A DNA stretch of 64,000 nt from Adiantum capillus-veneris (GCA_014529385.2 CM043959.1:48673928-48737927); one strand, 5' to 3'; shown: positions 11,055 to 22,792, counted from the stretch's first letter. Numbers and translations are program-made. The notes: generated by a model from the letters alone, not told the origin.

Positions 11055-11690
11055 ATGACACCTTTTAATGCTCTTTATGGTCAAGAATGTTTATCACCTT
11101 TTAACTTTTTTGACCCCACTATAAGGGTAGAAGCCTCAAAGAAAATGCTCAAAGAAATGGAAGCTCAAACCAAAGCTATTCGAAGGGATATTCAAGCGGC
11201 TCAAGATCGACAAAAGAAGTATGCAAACTTGAAAAGATTTGATCGGATTTTCAAGGAAGGTGACAAAGTTTTCTTACGAAGAGTAAAGCCCAAAAAGAGC
11301 AATCTGTCTCTCGGAAGGTATAAAAAGCTTAGCTACTATCGGTATTGTGGACCTTACAAAATAATCAAGGTTGTAAGTGATCAAGCTTATAAACTAAAAC
11401 TTCCTTCCCATCTCAGAGTGCATGATGTATTTCATGTAAGTCTATTAAAACCTTATGTACAACACCCAGGCCATGTCCTTGATGATGAGCAAAGTATTTT
11501 ACCTGCTCAAGATGTTCTACAGCTTCAACCTGATACTATCCTAGAACTCGAGAAAGAAAGCTTAGAAATAGGTCTATCAAAGAACATCTTATCTTATGGA
11601 AGGATTTCCCTGTAGAAGGTTCTACTTGGGAAGATGATACAACCCTTCTTAAGAATTACCCTTCACTGTTCTTGAGATGAGGGCATCTCA
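11055..11690 (+). pseudogene. Ty3 chromovirus element B: integrase C-terminus and chromodomain
   Basis: The segment MTPFNALYGQECLSPF closes the core. The GPY/F-type module follows (EGDKVFLRR ... YRYCGPYKIIKVVSDQAYKLKLPSHLRVHDVFHVSLLKPY). After a frame change the chromodomain is recognisable as REHLILWKDFPVEGSTWEDDTTLLKNYP (about 11582-11665 in the other frame). This places the element among plant chromoviruses. The 3' LTR begins 20 bp beyond. Confidence 0.87.
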
Positions 11691-12318
11691 AATTATAAGT
11701 TGGGAAGATTGTAAGGTCTCTACTTTTGAATTTCACACAAGTTCTATTACGCATTTGAATTTTTCAACCATCACTCATTATTTAAGATAGTCGAGTTCAA
11801 ATTATGAACCATAGGCTGAGAAAACCTAGAATTTAAAATTTACGCTACAAAATTCTGACATGTTTAGCTATACAAAACACTAACTAACTTATTACAAGAC
11901 TTATTTACATATTGTACAATTTTCTCTTACTACTATAAAATTATTCTAAGACTATAAATTTTACCTTAAGAATGTAAAGTAATTTATCATTAAAAAAATA
12001 AATAAAATAATTATAAAGTCAAAAGATACACATGGATGACACATGAAGGCACATGGACTCACTTGGACACACGTACGATTGGACAAAGTGGGACACACAG
12101 TCACATGGAAAGGAGAGGTTAGTCTTGACTAATCTGAATGAGGGGGATTGTGTGGCCTTATCTCTTGATGATGAGGACAAATTGATCAAGCTGATGGGTA
12201 CCACAAGGGGACCAAAAACGTGGGTATAAATTTTAGAAATAAATAAATATTTTTTAAATAAAAATAAAAAAAATAATTATTTTTTTGGGGAAAAAAAGCT
12301 GGATGTTTTTCTTTTTTG

Positions 12319-12328
12319 CTATAAATAG
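12319..12328 (+). promoter_or_regulatory. TATA box of element B LTR
   Basis: CTATAAATAG lies within an AT-rich tract and is followed by CACACTTTAGAC some 25-35 bp downstream, a plausible transcription start zone. Its position inside the LTR supports a pol II promoter; activity is not shown. Confidence 0.55.
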
Positions 12329-12436
12329 AGCATCCATACTCACACTTTAGACATGGAGATTGCCTCTATAACACTCACGAAGTGCTGCCACTTTTCTTAG
12401 AGAGAAGGCATCCACAGACCACTAAGAGAGCAAAAA

Positions 12437-12890
12437 CTCTAGTGGATTAGTAAGGTACGCATTAATTAAGCATTCAATTAGCTTTAGAAATGATGTGTGT
12501 ATTCTCTTGTATTCTTATTTCTCTAATGGATTAGTAAGACTCAATCGGCTTTAGGAAGGGGGTGTGTGTGTGTTATCTCTTACTCTAATCTCTCTAGTGG
12601 ATTAGTAAAGTTTAATTAGCTTTAGAAAAGGATGTGTGTGTGTGTTCTCGTTTACTCAAATTTCCCTAGTGCATTAGTAAGATTCAATTAGTTTTATAAA
12701 GGATGTGTGTATGTTCTCTCGTACTCTAATCTCTCTAGTGGATTAGTAAGATTCAATTAGTTTTAGAAAGGATGCGTGTGTGTTCTCTTTTACTCTAATC
12801 TCTCTAATGAATTAGTAAGTTTCAATTAACTTTATAAAAGATGTGTGTGTGATCTCTCTTACTCTAATCTCTCTAATTACACCTACTCTC
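12437..12890 (+). repeat. Tandem array, 6-7 units of about 67-84 bp
   Basis: Units begin with ctctagtggattagtaag (with variants) near 12437, 12521, 12592, 12664, 12733 and 12802. A partial seventh begins near 12869. Each unit carries a pyrimidine run, the gtggattagtaag block, a ttcaattagctttagaaagg block and a gtgtgtgtg stretch. Spacings are 84, 71, 72, 69, 69 and 67 bp. The units differ from each other by several bases and small indels. The array lies just downstream of the LTR TATA box, so it would be in the 5' part of any transcript. Confidence 0.85.
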
Positions 12891-12899
12891 TCTAGTTGG

Positions 12900-13400
12900 T
12901 ACATCTTAACTATTAACTTATGCATAGTTAATTGAAAGTTAATACATAAGAGTACTCATCCCACTCTTATTATGCATAATGAAATTCTCATTCACCAATT
13001 TTATTATCAATTATCAATTTTATTATCAATTAGATTAATTAGTATTTTGAATAATACTAAAAATTGATTTAGTTGATGTATAGGAATTGGATTAGAAATG
13101 TCATGCATAAAAGCAATACATTTTTAAACTTTCAATTTCGTAGTTTACACACTTAATTTTTAATTAATTAAGAGTAGGAAAGATTTTAATTCATAGAAAT
13201 TAGGTGTAGTGCAGTAACACTAAGTGCGAATCCGAATTGGCGAGGGTTCAAATTACAAACTCTCTTTGGAAAATTTTAGTAAGTTAATAAAAAAAACAAG
13301 GTTACTTATATGTAAAAACGACCTTAGATTTCAAGGAAATTACTAGGGAAATTGACCAATTTAAAGTTCTAAGTGTATAACTTAAGTGTAATACAAAAAA
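12900..13400. other. Leader-like AT-rich stretch between LTR and gag start
   Basis: No open frame of note. It contains short repeats of ttttattatcaatta and a stretch with weak tRNA-like A and B boxes (13207-13254). Its position just before an ATG opening with MAPKRARTQG suggests untranslated leader of a Ty3 element. Which element it belongs to cannot be settled. Confidence 0.4.
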
Positions 13401-14510
13401 ATGGCTCCAAAACGTGCTCGAACCCAAGGCGCTAATGATCATGAAGTCGGTACAAGTAACAGGGGGAACTCCTGCGGAACATGCTATGTCTCCACCAATT
13501 GGACCAATCAGACCTATGGGAAAGGTTAGTATTGCAATTTCAAGTTATGCATCATTGCATATGCGAGACCATAGACATATATTAATCACCTTAGGAAAGG
13601 AAACCACGGACCAAAACCAAGGGGCTTAACCCCAAGAAACTCAACATATGTATGACAAGTAGGAAAGAATGGTTGGTTAAGCTATTTTCTATAGGAAAGA
13701 ATGTATGTCCAATACTTTTGGTATGGTTTCCCTCAAGACTCTCTACTTATTAGTGTTAGCATTAGGTGGCAGTTTTGTCGAGGCGTGAGATGACGTCCAG
13801 GGTGGCACAATTAATGTTGCGATGGGAGTACACCCAGGATGGCCTAGCTGGATACTGCAATTATGTTTTGCCATGGGACTTTCAAGTTATTGACATGGAC
13901 CGTGCTTATAGTTTTAGGAGAAGAATGGCGGCATAGTTTAAGAAACACATTGCACACTAGTTATGAACACAACTCCTTATCCTTTATGGACAATGGTAAA
14001 CATGTGATTTTTCTGGGTGAGAAGAATATACCATTTGCACCTCTTATATGTACAGCTAAGCTTTTTAATTTACAAAATGCAAATTTAATAGATAATTTTT
14101 TTTGTGTTATTGCTTGTCTTCATGTCTTATAAATCCTCAAAAGCAAAGTGAAGTGGATTCTAGTTACGGTATGCAAAGTGCAATGAATTACAATAAAAAG
14201 CAAAGTGCTAACAATTCTAAATAGCAAAGTGCTCTCAATTCTATTTATATTGAGCAACGTGCAATTGTTGTAAAACAAACATTAAAAGAATTACAAGATT
14301 CTCCATCCCAGCATAACTCTAGTTTACTTTCTCCTTTTGCACAACAAAAGTTGGCTCGCTTACTCATGGAGTATAGTGATGTGTTCTCAAGTGATTCATC
14401 ACCGGGTTTACCCCCTACACGTGATGTGTAGCATGGCATAGATGTCATGCCGGGTACTAAACCGGTGAGTACACCACCTTATCATATGAGTGCTAGTGAG
14501 TAGGTTGAGA
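13401..14510 (+). pseudogene. Ty3 chromovirus element C: gag start and protease remnants
   Basis: The ATG at 13401 opens MAPKRARTQGANDHEV, the basic start common in plant Ty3 Gag. Reading is soon lost to frame changes, and most of gag appears deleted, since only about 1.1 kb separates this ATG from the RT. From about 13880 the post-protease segment is clear (IVLGEEWRHSL, then SLSFMDNGKHVIFLGEKNIPFAPLIC). It is followed by SPFAQQKLARLLMEYSDVFSSDS (about 14325-14400), the lead-in to RT. Several stops are present (for example near 14430 and 14502). Confidence 0.7.
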
Positions 14511-15181
14511 GTTAGTTGGCTGACTACCTCGCCCGTGGTTTCAATAGCCCTAGCATTTCACCTTGGGCATTTCCAATTCTATTGGTTAAAAAGAAAGATG
14601 GTTCTATGCAAATGTGCATAGATTATCACGGATTAAACGCCATAACCATCAAGAACAAGTATCCTCTGCCTCGAGTGGATGAGTTGTTTGATCAACTTTG
14701 TGGGGCAAGATACTACACAAAGATAGATCTTCGTTCAAGATACCACCAAGTGCGTATCCTTTTGAAAGATATCTCTAAAAGTGCCTTTAGAACACGGTTC
14801 GGGCATTTTGAATTTTTGATTATGCCTTTTGGTTCAACCAATGCTCCAGCTACATTTATGACACTCATGGATAGTGTCTTACGTCCCTATCTTGAAAAAT
14901 TTGATGTGGTTTTCCTCGATGACATTCTCATTTACAGTAAGACTGAAGATCAACACATAGAACACTTATGATTAGTGTTTGAACAACTAGGAACTCACAC
15001 CCTGTATGCTAACCCAAGCAAGTGGGATTTCTTTAAAACAGAGATACATTACCACGGTCATGTGATCTCTTGTTTTGGCATCAAGATGGACACTGACAAG
15101 ATCGCTGCCATTCTTCAATGGCCACATCCCAACACGGTTGAGGAACTTCAAATCTTCTTAGGCATGGCTGGATTTTATTGA
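14511..15181 (+). pseudogene. Ty3 chromovirus element C: reverse transcriptase
   Basis: RT blocks run in order: [83 protein letters not shown] and the catalytic [10 protein letters not shown] with both Asp kept (about 14912-14940). A TGA at 14969-14971 splits off the connection segment, which ends LQIFLGMAGFY before another TGA at 15179. Confidence 0.9.
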
Positions 15182-15721
15182 CAATATATCCGTGATTATA
15201 CCAAAATTGTCGTTCCTATGATGGATCAACTTAAAGCAAAAGGTAAGACCTTTTCTTGGAAAGAAGCCCAACAACACAATTTTGAACAGCTCAAGGTAGG
15301 TGTAGCCACTGCTCCAATCCTAACAATCGTTGATCCACTTAAGTCGTTTGTGGTAGAGACTGCTGCTAGTGATAAAGCCATTGGTGCTATACTTCTCCAG
15401 GAGGGAAGACCTATAGCCTTTGAAAGTAAAAATTTGGATAGAGCTCAACATAATTATTCTGTCTACGAGAGAGAGCTTTATGCCATAGTTCACATTTTAC
15501 AAAAGTGGCGACACTATTTATATGGTGCCGAGTTTGAAGTAGTTTTTGACCATGAGAGTATAAAATGGTTTATTACTCAAACGGACTTGAAGGGTCGTAA
15601 ATCTATATGGGCGGAGATCATTCAAGATTATGATTGTAAGCTACGATATCACAAGGGGCGATATAATGTAGTAGCGGATGCACTAAGCCGGATGCCTCAG
15701 ATTATTCACTTGCTTTCATGA
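15182..15721 (+). pseudogene. Ty3 chromovirus element C: RNase H
   Basis: The open segment 15218-15721 encodes the RNase H domain after the thumb. Its blocks are FVVETAASDKAIGAILLQEGRPIAFESKNL, YAIVHILQKWRHYLYGAEFEVVFDHESIKWF and LRYHKGRYNVVADALSRMP. The first acidic position is altered (TAAS where DAS is usual), while the end-block Asp (ADALSR) is kept. Confidence 0.88.
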
Positions 15722-15749
15722 AAATAAAGAGTAAATTTTTGGAGTCTTT

Positions 15750-16740
15750 ATGTGGCAAGTGTGCATTTTTCAATTATATGCTAAAGTGTGTAGTGCAGTT
15801 TTAAGAAGAGATCCCTCATACTCACATGTCTCTTCACGGCCAGATGAACATGTTTTTGCATGCGCAGATAAAAACTCCAACACACGGAGCTCCACCCCTA
15901 CTCATGAAGAGCTTAAGCGATGGAAGAAATTTTCCATTGACGATGACTACTTACTTCACAAGAATAGAGTATGTGTGCCAAAGGACTCAAATACTAGGTA
16001 TCAAATATTATTTGAGTGTCACGATAGTCCAAGTGTTGGTCATCCAAGTATTTGTAAGACGTATGCATTAGTTTGTCGGCAATTTCATTTTCTAGGCTTA
16101 CATGATGTTCAAGAGTACGTACTAAACTGCCAACAATGCCAAGTTAATAAGGCAGAGCACCTCAAGGTAGGTGGCCTTTTACATCCTTTAGAGATTCCAC
16201 AAGGTAAGTGGGAGAGTATATGGATTTTGTAGTAGGACTACCTAATACAAATCGTGGCCATGATGCCATATGGGTAATTGTAGACTGTTTAACAAAGATG
16301 TGTTGATTCATTCCCACTAAGACTACGATTAAGACATCAAAATTAGGATGGCTATTAGCATATATATAGACTCTATGGGCTTCCAGCTAGTATCATTAAT
16401 GATAGAGATTGAAAGTTCGATAATTACTTATGGAGAGTTGTATTGCAAAATTTGAAGACTACACTTAATCTTAGTATGGCTGATCATCCTAAAACAGATG
16501 GTCAAACCAAAAGGATTAATCAAGTGCTAGAGGATATGCTACAAGCGTACGTTAGCAAGAAGCAAACCAATTGGGAAGACTACTTACCTATATTGGAATT
16601 TGCTTATAATAGTTCAAAGCATGTGACTACAAGGTTTAGTCCATTTATGCTTTTATATGGTTTTCAACCTAGATCACCCCACGAAAAAGATACAACAAGC
16701 GAAGGATTTACTCCAAGACCATTTTGATATGCTTTGAGTT
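15750..16740 (+). pseudogene. Ty3 chromovirus element C: integrase zinc and core domains
   Basis: The zinc-binding module is intact in 15990-16145: ECHDSPSVGHPSICKTY for the His pair and CQQCQVNKAEHL for the Cys pair. The core is broken by a frameshift near 16225, with the second Asp visible as NDRD near 16398. It resumes at 16443 with KTDGQTKRINQVLEDMLQAYV, where Lys stands at the catalytic Glu position. YLPILEFAYNSSKH and LLYGFQPRSP end the core. Confidence 0.87.
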
Positions 16741-17260
16741 GCTCGACAGAATGTTAAGCAAGCTCAAGATTGATATAAGAAGTACGTAGATGAGCATCGC
16801 CATCTTGCTACTTTCCAAGAAGGAGACAAGGTTTTCCTCAAGGTTTCGAAGCATTCAGATAGTCTGAAGACGGAAAAAGTTGCTAAACTTTCACCACCAC
16901 GATAATGTGAACCGTTTATGGCTCTCAAACATATAGGTCAAGTTGCCTATAAATTAGCTCTTCTCGAGCACTCACGAGTTCATCTGTTTTTCATGTTAGC
17001 TGTTTACGAAAACAGCTAGGACAGAATGATAATATCATTGACATAGGTGTGTTAGTTGACCTTAATGAACCGCCAAGCCTGCCTCATGAACCCAAAAAGA
17101 TTTTGGATTCTCATGAGCTTTGCACCAGAAATCATGTCAGACAACGATAGGTGTTGGTAAAATGACTAGATAGACCTGAAGAAGGTTCTACTTGGGAGAA
17201 TGTCTCCACACTTAAGAAACGTTTTCCTACATTCATTTTTGAGGACAAAAACGATTCTCC
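16741..17260 (+). pseudogene. Ty3 chromovirus element C: integrase C-terminus and chromodomain
   Basis: Frames are broken but recognisable. FQEGDKVFLKVSKHSD (about 16815-16860) starts the GPY/F-type module, and the VHLFFMLAVYEN stretch corresponds to the usual HxVFHVSxL block. The chromodomain end EEGSTWENVSTLKKRFPTFIFED lies at about 17178-17247. The polypurine tract starts right after it. Confidence 0.8.
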
Positions 17261-17268
17261 AGGGGAGG

Positions 17269-17307
<39 letters not shown>
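17261..17307 (+). other. Polypurine tract with 36-G homopolymer
   Basis: AGGGGAGGGGA is followed by an unbroken run of G from 17272 to 17307, then ACAA and the LTR start TGTAAGG. A purine run just before the 3' LTR is the primer site for plus-strand DNA synthesis. A PPT normally has about 10-15 purines, so the long G run is an expansion or an assembly effect. Confidence 0.75.
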
Positions 17308-17309
<2 letters not shown>

Positions 17310-17311
17310 AA

Positions 17312-18050
17312 TGTAAGGAGACATGTCCTACGGGCAAGGCCACCGACACGGTTGGACAATGTGTATGTTAGGAGGAGGCTATAAGATAGCATGGTTGGGT
17401 GGAGACTAGCACACGGCATTACTCTCATCCTTTCAACAATGCTACAAGAAAGCAACACACAGAATGTTGGTGGCCACAAATTTTTGGAAGACAATAAGTT
17501 CCATGACACTTGATGGGAAGATATGGAGTCCCAATTCCTCTAATTTTTTAAAATTTTTAAATTTTAACTATTATTCTTGATTATCAAGGGGTCATAGGAT
17601 TATTTTGAGTCTTCCACGAGCCAATTAGTCTAGGGACTTCAATTTTGGCAATCCCTAGGTATAAAAGCTCAAAGGTAATCCAAGTTTTATAGATCATTAT
17701 TTGACCTAAGTAATGTGTTTTAATACAGAGCTTCACTCTTAATTTCAAATCATGATTTGTCATCTAGTTCAAAAATTTTCAATTTCATTTGCATATTGGT
17801 TATATCCTCTACTTGATCTTTAAGTCAATTGCTTATATTGTGTGCTATGTGTTGATCATCGAGAGACTCCCCACGACTTAAATATGATGTTGTAGTGATT
17901 ATTTTGAAGCGTTTTTGCATTAATTTTGATGGGAGAAGGGTTAGATCGATAATGCTATGTTGTTAATGGCCTCTTGTGTTTATTTTGAGAACTCTAGAAA
18001 CAATGGGTCTCGATTTTATGCACACTCAAATTGACATTTTTTTAATTCTA
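17312..18050 (+). mobile_element. 3' LTR of Ty3 element C (right boundary unknown)
   Basis: The LTR starts TGTAAGGAGACATG immediately after the PPT. A TATA-like GGTATAAAAGC lies near 17660. No second copy exists in the window, so the right end given here is a guess from usual LTR size. Only the left boundary is well supported. Confidence 0.45.
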
Positions 18051-20880
18051 ATAGGTTGTCTAAGGTTAGTGTAATACTCCTAAGTCCTTGTTTCATTGGA
18101 TTCTAAGTTTGTTTGCTCATTGAATTACCCAATGTACTTAGTAGGTGACATAGTCAAGATTGTTTTCATGTTGGTCGTGAATTGGTACTTGTGAACAGTG
18201 ACTCAATAACCAATGCCGATATGCCATTTTGTCTTGCTTGACACGTTGATGTAGTCTTTGTGCCACTTGGCTCTCTATGTATTGTCATTAATCTTTTAGT
18301 GCAAAGATAGTTATGTTGCATCATTTTTTGTGAGGACCCGCTAACATCTGGATCTTACCTCAAGGAGTCACTTGAATGGAAAATAATAATTTAAAGTTGA
18401 TGAAGGTGAGGGAACAATATGAAATATAAATTTTGCATGCAACATAGAACAATGCTATCTTAAGAGAATGTCAACAAGATATAAATTTGTATATCTTGCT
18501 CTAAGCTAGATAATACATACATGCTCATAGTTTCTTAGGAGCACAATGTTTTCATTCCTTCCTTATCAAATAATGCACAATGTAGAGCATGTTGACTCGA
18601 TACTGAGAGCAACACAATGATTCAACTAGATGACTTCTTGCCTACATTCATAACTAGCACAAGGTAGCGAGTATAAGGTTCACCACTAGTGGTGCTATAG
18701 ATGGACTTCATGCACATGATCTACCAACCAAGAGTGATGTCCCTTATCTTTCTAGCTCACTCATTAGAAATTTCACATTGATCATTGTACATGATCACTT
18801 TATTATTTTGTATGTCCTATTTATATTCAATAGAACATCTTATCATTTTGTGTGATGAAGAAAAAGGAGAAGATAACGTAGAAATGTATTAGGGACACTG
18901 CGGCCCAAAAGTCTTTGCTCTTACATGACCTTGTCATGTCTCTAAAGAGCGAAATGGTTGAAATTATTCAAGCTTATTCATTTGACTTGGAAAAATAAAC
19001 AAAAACATAGTAAAAAATAAAAGAAAACCAAATCAATTGCGTACGTGGAGGTTGAACAGAGTGCACTTACTTGTAGTGGAATGCACATAAGACATTTTTT
19101 TGCATGCATTAGAATCTGTATGGAGACTGCTCAACCTAGCAGCCAACGATGACCAACACAGTCTACCGTGTCTAACAATGGGTGAAGTCAACTTTGGAAG
19201 TTGAACGTGTCCACCACCCCTTGGTAGCTTGTGAACTTCTTTCCTTTAAAGTGCAAGTGTGAAGGTTCCAAGAATTGACCATCAACACTTAATAAGTGAT
19301 TTCATAATCGCGAGCTAGGTCTTACCCCAAAACCGTGCTCATAGACAAAATAGGAAATCCATAGAAGTTGGAATCGTATTCACAACTAGATCTTTGGTGG
19401 ACTTGAAAATCCATAATCTTGGATTTTTTATGGATAGCCATGCGGTCTAAAATGTTTGCTTCATCTATACACCTTGGTAGAGATAAGCCTTTACGAGTTT
19501 AAGAAGTTCAAAAACTCAACGTGATTTTCGCACTAAAAGTATGTAGTGCTAAAGTAACACCCAAAATGTCACTAATGGCAAGACTCTTGCTTGTCCATTA
19601 GGGTGAATGGGTACTCAAATGGATATAATTGTTTGATCTTTATGAAAATCACTGATGGAGATGGCTCCTACCTATTCCAAAATAGATGGCTTGTAGCCCT
19701 TCGAGAACACATCACTCTTAGCCCTTTCTTTTACCCTAATGACAGAGAAATATTTTAGTAAAATCATGCATAATCTCACTATTCCGATAGATAAAAGGAA
19801 AGACAGAGAAATAATGTTGGGCTGAGGAAAAACCCCAATTCTATTGTGTTGTATTTCCCCTGCATATGCTTCTGTGCAAAGAATTTCTATGTAATAGCTT
19901 ATCCTACAAGGATACAACAGTGTGCTTGTACGAAGCTCTCTCATAGAGATGCAACAAAAACACCCACCTACCTTGGAGGTGATCATGACTGTATCAGATT
20001 GACTTGGTCTGGTACTTCGCCCATGAATAAATTTTTTGTGAGTAAACAATTTTAAACATTCAATCTCTGGCTATATCCTTGACACAGTAGTTGGTGTTAT
20101 AGTGGAAGCATAAACAATGAGTGAGGGGGAACGAGCTCCACCTTGTTGGCATGCCATGCATGCTATACAGAAAATGTGAAAGTAGAAGCCCTTGGATGAT
20201 GGACTCAAGAGTTTGAGTCGATAGCAAAAGCGCCTTGCACCATCTGCACTAGAACGGATACATCACAATTCACCATTGTCATACAAAAAATGTGAGCTCA
20301 TATCCCTACTTTGCCAAATTCCCATAACTGTGTGCCAATGCCCTTGATTCAATTCAATGGGCAGTATGTTGGCACAGGTTAGAAGCCTTGATTCTCTTGA
20401 ATTTTGTCAAAGAACTTGGCTTTGTACAACAGGAAATCTTTGCCAACTTAAAGGTTAAAATGTAGAAAAAGAAGAAAACTTGAAATTGTCTAATTTGGCT
20501 GCTTTGTTGTGGCTACTTGTCTTGAGTTTTCAAAATAAAAACTTGCTTGAATTTGGCTCGTAGCCATATCTGCTATGTAGGAGAGAGTTGTCATATGCAC
20601 CATATACTCCGTCTTGGCACCATAATGAAATAACCTACAGACACTTGCCAAGCCCCCCCCCCCCTCAGTTTGTATGCTCATAGCATATTCCAAATGTGGG
20701 AAGTCTTGTCTTTGCATGATACATCTTAGTAGTAGGTATCGAGTTGTACAATGTATTGAAAAGTAGAAAAATACATGCAAGGTATGTACCTCGTACCTGA
20801 TACTAGTGTCCTTGACCATATAGATTTGTCTCGATTGACGAAACGTCTGGAAAAGCCCAGGAATTTTCATTTCTCTAGAG
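18051..20880. other. Intergenic, no gene recognised
   Basis: AT-rich sequence with short open frames on both strands, none with a recognisable domain. A C12 run lies at 20653-20664. Parts may be LTR or decayed retroelement, but I found no motif to support that. Confidence 0.4.
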
Positions 20881-20884
20881 AACC

Positions 20885-21070
20885 TAAGTAAAGCCTAGGA
20901 AACTTCCATAGGAATACATCTGCCCTACCACCCTTTAAGTAGGCCCTTGGCCCTTCATATAGTATTTCCCTGTCCACACCTTGGCAGCTGGCCCTTGGCC
21001 TGTGGCCCTTGGCCTGGGTCCGTGACCCCCCTAGGTTTTCCCGTGGCCTTACATGCATACGTGCTTACAA
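20885..21070 (-). mobile_element. Diverged fragment of the minus-strand LTR at 6165-7569
   Basis: On the plus strand this reads taaagcctagg ... ctaccaccctttaag ... ggcccttggcc ... ccctgtccacacc ... gtggccttacatgcatacgtgctta. It parallels 6165-6330 (gaagcccctgg ... ctaccaacctccctttatatag ... ccccttggcc ... ccctatccacac ... cttggcatgacatatgtgctca) in the same order and orientation. The stretch ctctagagaaccta just left of it corresponds to the PBS. Similarity ends near 21070. Confidence 0.4.
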
Positions 21071-22731
21071 GATTAAAGAGATCTCTTGCTCTCTATTTAC
21101 GTGGTATCCAAGGTTGTTCGTGCCTAAGGAGCTGTGAGTTGCAAGTATAAGCAATTGAAGAAGTTGTTGAGGGTCCTTGTTGCATTGGCAATTATTTCCA
21201 AGTTTGGGAATTTCTAGTCGGAGATTGTGCAGTTTGGGATGTTGTGGATTCCAAATGATGGTAGCTTTATATCCATGTTCTCATTACATGTGCATTTTGG
21301 TCTCTATTTTGGAGTTAGAGTGTGTTCGTACCCAAGAATGCTAAGGAAGGGACCCTTGGCAATACAAAACTACACACAATAAAGAATGTTTTCCTATGTC
21401 CCTTCTCCTCTACGGCATGGTTTTAGCTTGTTTGGAAATGCAAGATGTATGTAAACTCTTTGAGTTATTTTTTGTCCCCTCACCTTCATCTTTCATTGAA
21501 TGTTAGAGATGATATAATTGCACACACTATTCATGCATGAAACCAAGGACATCCTAAAATCTTCAAAAGTAGTGCAATATATGTGAACAAAAGTAAGGCA
21601 TTCAGATGTGATGTGCTGGCCATTTGACAATCAATTCTTTATAATTGTGTTGATACAAGGTATATGCAATAGGCAAGCATGGGTAATTGTACCTTATGCA
21701 TGTTAAGGCTCTAGAACGGAAAAATTCATAAGGTGCCAATCACATATACTATTTGCAAACATGGAAACTTGTCCAACAAGAAATTTTGTTACCTTTGAAA
21801 TGCTATAGCCATGGGTAAGGTCCACTTGAATTTTAGTTTCCTACATTGAGCAAGCATCAACCCATACATGGTCTTAAGACTTTGTGGAGATTGTGAGCGA
21901 CAAACATAACCTCTTGGCATGGGTTCTTTCACTTGTAGGAACTTGATGATGATGAAGTAAAGTTATCTCTCTCATACTAGCCCTTTGAATCCTCTTTTAC
22001 ACCCAATTGGCCACCTTTTCATAATACATTTGCAAGTTGAAAAAAAGAGTAATGTATTTTTCTTTTGGGTAAACCTCCAGTGAGAATACATAAGCAGGAG
22101 AAACAAAGTACATCATGTTATTGTTTGAAAAAGATAGAGTGAGCATCAAGCGTCTGAGTTCTCACACAAACATATTTGACATTTCCAAATAGGAGTCACC
22201 AATATATTTTTGCTCCGTTTAAATCTCTTTTTGATTTAAGGTTGCTTTGTGTGTGTGTAATTAGAAAACTTTGGGCACAATTTTGGACCTCTAAGAAATT
22301 CCACCTCAGCTTAGAGAGAGATAATCAAAAGTGACATTTTTTCATTTTTTATTGAAAGAAAGAACGGGGCTTAAAGTTTATATCATGGCATAATTCATTG
22401 GATACAAAAGTGCAAATTCTCAGAACTCAACACCACGTATCTCAAAAGATTGCTTTGTAAGGACTAGTAGGTAATGAGGAGATGAGAAAAAAATGCAGCA
22501 AGAAAGCTATGAAAGTTTTTCTTCCTTGTATGTTACACTTTTGGTGCTGCGTTTAAGATTAGAAGGCGCAGAACAAAGCTATTGCTACGTGGAGCACCAT
22601 AAAAAATAAGCATGTAGCATTGTCCATGGCTACCAAAGAATCATAGAATTTGGTTAGCAATGATTCTTTCTTGCTCTTTGTCTTTGTGTGTTTGTATCCT
22701 TGTAACTTTCTATCTCTCCATATTTGTCTAT

Positions 22732-22734
<3 letters not shown>

Positions 22735-22792
<58 letters not shown>
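22735..22792. repeat. (CT)n microsatellite
   Basis: An uninterrupted TC dinucleotide run of about 58 bp. The Leu-Ser repeat open frame across it is an artefact of the repeat. Confidence 0.95.

Larger units (their letters stand above)
11710..12900 (+). mobile_element. 3' LTR of Ty3 element B (right boundary uncertain)
   Basis: The LTR begins TGTAAGGTCTCT at 11710, straight after the chromodomain and a weak purine run (GGGAAGA). A TATA box, CTATAAATAG, lies at 12319-12328, about 610 bp in, where an LTR promoter is expected. A tandem array of 67-84 bp units follows it. The 5' LTR of this element is not in the window, so the right end cannot be fixed by comparison. The array stops near 12890, before a weak PBS-like TTGGTACATC. 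Confidence 0.55.

Noticed and set aside
12437-12890. Regularly spaced repeats suggesting a CRISPR array
   Set aside because: Units are contiguous and similar along their whole length, with no unique spacers, and lie in a plant LTR.
12890-12905. PBS for the element B/C junction (TTGGTACATC)
   Set aside because: Only the first five or six bases agree with TGGTATCAGAGC, too little to call in AT-rich sequence.
17132-17509. Minus-strand open frame with a polyproline run
   Set aside because: The prolines come from translating the 36-G polypurine tract; it overlaps the chromodomain and LTR antisense and has no other support.
19672-20055. Overlapping open frames on both strands, considered as a gene or copia fragment
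   Set aside because: No conserved motif in either, and the neighbouring sequence gives no continuation.
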